This document shows, one piece after another, positions 4,293 through 6,027 of a stretch of DNA of 6,027 nt. Below the pieces are notes generated by a model, which was not told where the DNA came from, ran no database searches, and worked only from the letters and a program-made list of their open reading frames with translations. Source of the stretch: Actinomycetota bacterium (GTDB lineage Bacteria; Actinomycetota; Actinomycetes; Streptosporangiales; Streptosporangiaceae); assembly GCA_003140115.1 (NCBI GenBank), contig PLIQ01000329.1:1-6027 (forward strand). Direction: 5' to 3'. Position 1 is the stretch's first letter; the number at the start of each line of letters is the position of its first letter. The position numbers and the translations under genes were made by a program.

Positions 4293-5759
4293 ATGGACCT
4301 GTCCGGTAGGTTTTCGCGGTGGCGCGACTCGGCTCGTCGGCCGCTCGGCGGTCCCCGGGCCGACGGAGGCAACCCGGTGAAGCTCACGGTGGGGGGTCGC
4401 CGGTTCAAGGTCCAGGTCGAGATGGCGCGACCCGGAAGGACCGATGGCGCCGGCCCAGAGCCCGTGGCCGCGCCTGAGGCGCCGGTCTCGGTCGACGCGG
4501 CCAGCGGCGCTCAACTGCCACTCGGCGCTCCGGTTTTTCCGGTGCCACTCGGAGCTCCGGTTTATCCGGCTGGATCGGCCGCTGGCCCTCGCCACCTGCA
4601 TCAGCCCGAGTACACCGATTCCCAAGATGTCCGGCCGCACAGCGCGGCGACCGGCTTCTGGGACGTCCTTGACCCGACCGAGCGGGAAGCACTCCGCTCC
4701 GTCGCCTCGTGGCGGACCTTCGCGGCCGGGGCCAGGATCATGGAAGAAGGCGAGCGGGCCGACCACGTGATGGTGATCCTGGGCGGCCAGGTCGAGATCC
4801 GTGTCGACGAGAGCGGCAGCGAACGGGCCGTGGCGGTACGCGGTCTCGGCCAGCTGGTCGGCGAACGCGCCGCTCTGACGGTGAGCGTCCGTTCGGCGAC
4901 CGTGGTGGCACTGGAGATGGTCTGGGCTCTGGTGGTGCAGACCAAGGATTTCGCGGCCTTTATCACCGCGCATCCCCAAGTCCTTGACATCGTGCAGAAC
5001 CAAAAGTATCAGCGGCGGGCCGCGGGCGCGCCCGGATACGAATACGACGACAATTCGGGCGACCCTTCGTTCAGACCTGTTAACGGCACACCTGCCACCA
5101 GTCAACGCAGCGATGACTATTCACGGAAGCATGCGAAAACGCTGAACGGAGAGAACTGCACCGTCTTTCTGACCGATGTAGCCGATTTCGGCGCTCGCAC
5201 CCGGACCGACAATGACCGCCTGCTGATCAGGGAAGCGCTGTTCAAGATGACACAGAAGGCCATGCAGGGCTTTCCCGATGCGCAATCCGAAGATCGCGGC
5301 GACGGTTTCCTGACCGTGGTTCCGCCGAACGCGTCTACGGCCAGGGTCCTTGATCAGCTCCTAAAAGAGCTACCCGTGGCCCTCGAGCTGCACAACAGCA
5401 CACGGGGCGAGTCGGCCCGGTTCAAGTTGCGGCTGGCCCTGAACGTGGGTCCGGTGGTGAGCCACATGGAGGGCGTTTCCGGGGAGGCGATCATCGTCGC
5501 GGCCCGGCTGGTCGAGGCACCGGACTTCAAGGATGCCCTCGCCGTGAGTACCGCCAGCCTGGGCGTCATCGCCTCACCTTTTGTCTACGAGACGGTGGTC
5601 AGGCACGGCGCAGACCCGCGTGAGGTAGCCAGCTACTCCGAGGTGCCGGTCGAAGTAAAAGAGACTGACACCACGGCGTGGATGAAGCTGTTCGCCGCGC
5701 CGGAACCGTCCCCGCATGCTTCGTATCCCGGAGCACCCGGATCTCACGCCGGCCACTAA
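4293..5759 (+). CDS. Cyclic-nucleotide-binding domain fused to class III nucleotidyl cyclase-like domain
   Basis: A 488-residue cytoplasmic protein; no membrane segment is seen. Residues 1-120 are an Ala/Pro-rich, probably disordered region with a 9-residue tandem repeat (75-92). Residues about 122-234 form a cNMP-binding beta-barrel. Its phosphate-binding cassette reads GERAAL (190-195) then RSATV (200-204), keeping the ribose-binding Glu191 and phosphate-binding Arg200. After a polar linker (235-285), residues 288-468 are cyclase-like. FLTDVADF (292-299) gives metal Asp295, and EDRGDGF (333-339) gives metal Asp337. LRLALNVGPV (379-388) is the central strand. GEAIIVAAR (397-405) keeps Arg405 but has Ile401 where Asn is usual. 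VKETDTTAW (455-463) is a conserved C-terminal motif of the actinobacterial relatives. Glu333 sits where adenylyl cyclases have Lys. A cyclase whose output or activity is tuned by a bound cyclic nucleotide is likely; product and pathway are unknown. Confidence 0.93.
   Translation: MDLSGRFSRWRDSARRPLGGPRADGGNPVKLTVGGRRFKVQVEMARPGRTDGAGPEPVAAPEAPVSVDAASGAQLPLGAPVFPVPLGAPVYPAGSAAGPRHLHQPEYTDSQDVRPHSAATGFWDVLDPTEREALRSVASWRTFAAGARIMEEGERADHVMVILGGQVEIRVDESGSERAVAVRGLGQLVGERAALTVSVRSATVVALEMVWALVVQTKDFAAFITAHPQVLDIVQNQKYQRRAAGAPGYEYDDNSGDPSFRPVNGTPATSQRSDDYSRKHAKTLNGENCTVFLTDVADFGARTRTDNDRLLIREALFKMTQKAMQGFPDAQSEDRGDGFLTVVPPNASTARVLDQLLKELPVALELHNSTRGESARFKLRLALNVGPVVSHMEGVSGEAIIVAARLVEAPDFKDALAVSTASLGVIASPFVYETVVRHGADPREVASYSEVPVEVKETDTTAWMKLFAAPEPSPHASYPGAPGSHAGH
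4516..4569 (+). repeat. 27-bp in-frame tandem duplication in the CNB-cyclase N-terminus
   Basis: Two adjacent 27-bp units (4516-4542 and 4543-4569) match at 25 of 27 positions. They encode LPLGAPVFP and VPLGAPVYP (residues 75-92). The unit is a multiple of three, so the frame is kept. It lies in the Pro/Ala-rich segment before the CNB domain and suggests a recent slippage or duplication in a linker under little constraint. Confidence 0.85.
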
Positions 5760-6026
5760 CTAACGCGTCTCTCCGAACAGGTACGGCGGGCGGCCGGGGA
5801 CGCCCGGGGTGCAGGCGAAGATGTCGCCGGCGTGGGGTTGCTGGCGGCGGTCGGACTCGGTGTAGCCCTGGCGGGCGGTGGTGATGTACAAGGTGCCCAG
5901 GTCGGGACCGCCGAAGGCGGCCGAGGTGACCTGGCGGGCGGGCAGCCGGACCACGGTGTCGAGCCGCCCGTCGGGCGTGAAGCGGCGCAACTCGCCGGAT
6001 TCCCAGACGGCCAGCCAGAGGCAACC
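5760..6026 (-). CDS. SMP-30/gluconolactonase family protein, 5' end cut off by window edge
   Basis: The minus strand gives the last 88 residues of a beta-propeller lactonase-type protein. The order GCLWLAVWESGELRRF, TPDGRL, VTSAAFGGPDLGTLYITTAR, then AGDIFACTPGVPGRPPY is the characteristic C-terminal propeller blade sequence of the SMP-30/gluconolactonase/LRE (regucalcin-like) family, which hydrolyses sugar lactones with a divalent metal. The N-terminal metal ligands are outside the window, so activity cannot be judged. It is strongly G/C-rich at third positions, like core chromosomal genes. Its TAG stop (5760-5762) directly abuts the TAA of the convergent CNB-cyclase gene. It is probably unrelated in function to the cyclase genes. 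Confidence 0.85.
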   Translation of the reverse strand, partial: GCLWLAVWESGELRRFTPDGRLDTVVRLPARQVTSAAFGGPDLGTLYITTARQGYTESDRRQQPHAGDIFACTPGVPGRPPYLFGETR

Positions 6027-6027
6027 C

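Noticed and set aside
4007..4309. A 100-codon plus-strand ORF before the CNB-cyclase gene
   Set aside because: It lacks a G/C third-position bias and any motif, has no clear ribosome binding site, and overlaps the strong RBS and start at 4278-4295.
4263..5105. A 280-codon open frame on the minus strand, opposite the CNB-cyclase gene
   Set aside because: It is Arg/His/Gly-rich, as is typical of antisense shadows in high-G+C DNA, while the plus strand encodes a well-conserved CNB domain here.
5599..6024. A 141-codon minus-strand frame across the end of the CNB-cyclase gene and the SMP-30 gene
   Set aside because: The SMP-30 motifs lie in a different frame that stops at 5760; this one is low-complexity and overlaps the conserved 3' end of the CNB-cyclase gene.
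1..6027. tRNA, rRNA, CRISPR array, transposase or integrase
   Set aside because: Reading both strands gave no cloverleaf, no regularly spaced repeats with spacers and no mobile-element protein motif.

Overview
The window looks like chromosomal DNA of a high-G+C actinomycete with a complex lifestyle (Streptomyces, Streptosporangiales or Micromonosporales type). The reasons are the G/C-rich third codon positions of the best-preserved genes, the HTH-DUF5753 plus DUF397 gene pair, which is essentially confined to Actinobacteria, and actinobacterial-type class III cyclase homologues. The genus cannot be fixed from the sequence alone.

Layout, left to right. Positions 1-576 (minus) hold the first 192 codons of a class III nucleotidyl-cyclase-like protein that runs off the left edge. 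After about 320 bp without a gene come the last 26 codons of a decayed DUF397 gene (896-976, minus), directly behind an intact HTH-DUF5753 regulator (985-1857, minus). After a 342-bp gap there is an intact DUF397 gene (2200-2412, minus) and, upstream of it, a second HTH-DUF5753 regulator (2570-3442, minus), a close paralogue of the first. An 850-bp, comparatively A+T-rich intergenic region (3443-4292) carries several inverted and direct repeats and perhaps one small ORF. It leads into a 488-residue protein that joins a cyclic-nucleotide-binding domain to a class III cyclase-like domain (4293-5759, plus). Its stop codon abuts, with no base between, the stop codon of a convergent SMP-30/gluconolactonase-family gene (5760-6026, minus) whose 5' end lies outside the window.

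How the parts may fit together. The HTH-DUF5753/DUF397 pairs belong to the family described as Scr1/Scr2-type toxin-antitoxin-like regulators (also WhiJ-like). One pair is complete; the other has lost most of its DUF397 gene. They sit between two cyclase homologues that share the RGDG metal-site motif and an Asn-to-Ile change at the usual catalytic Asn position. The CNB-cyclase fusion keeps both a recognisable phosphate-binding cassette and the two metal-binding aspartates, so it could make a cyclic nucleotide and sense one in the same chain. This resembles the logic of cyclic-nucleotide immune systems such as Pycsar (cyclase plus CNB-containing effector). However, no TIR, membrane or nuclease effector is visible here, so an immune role is a hypothesis. 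The SMP-30 gene looks like ordinary metabolism and may mark the edge of the accessory region.
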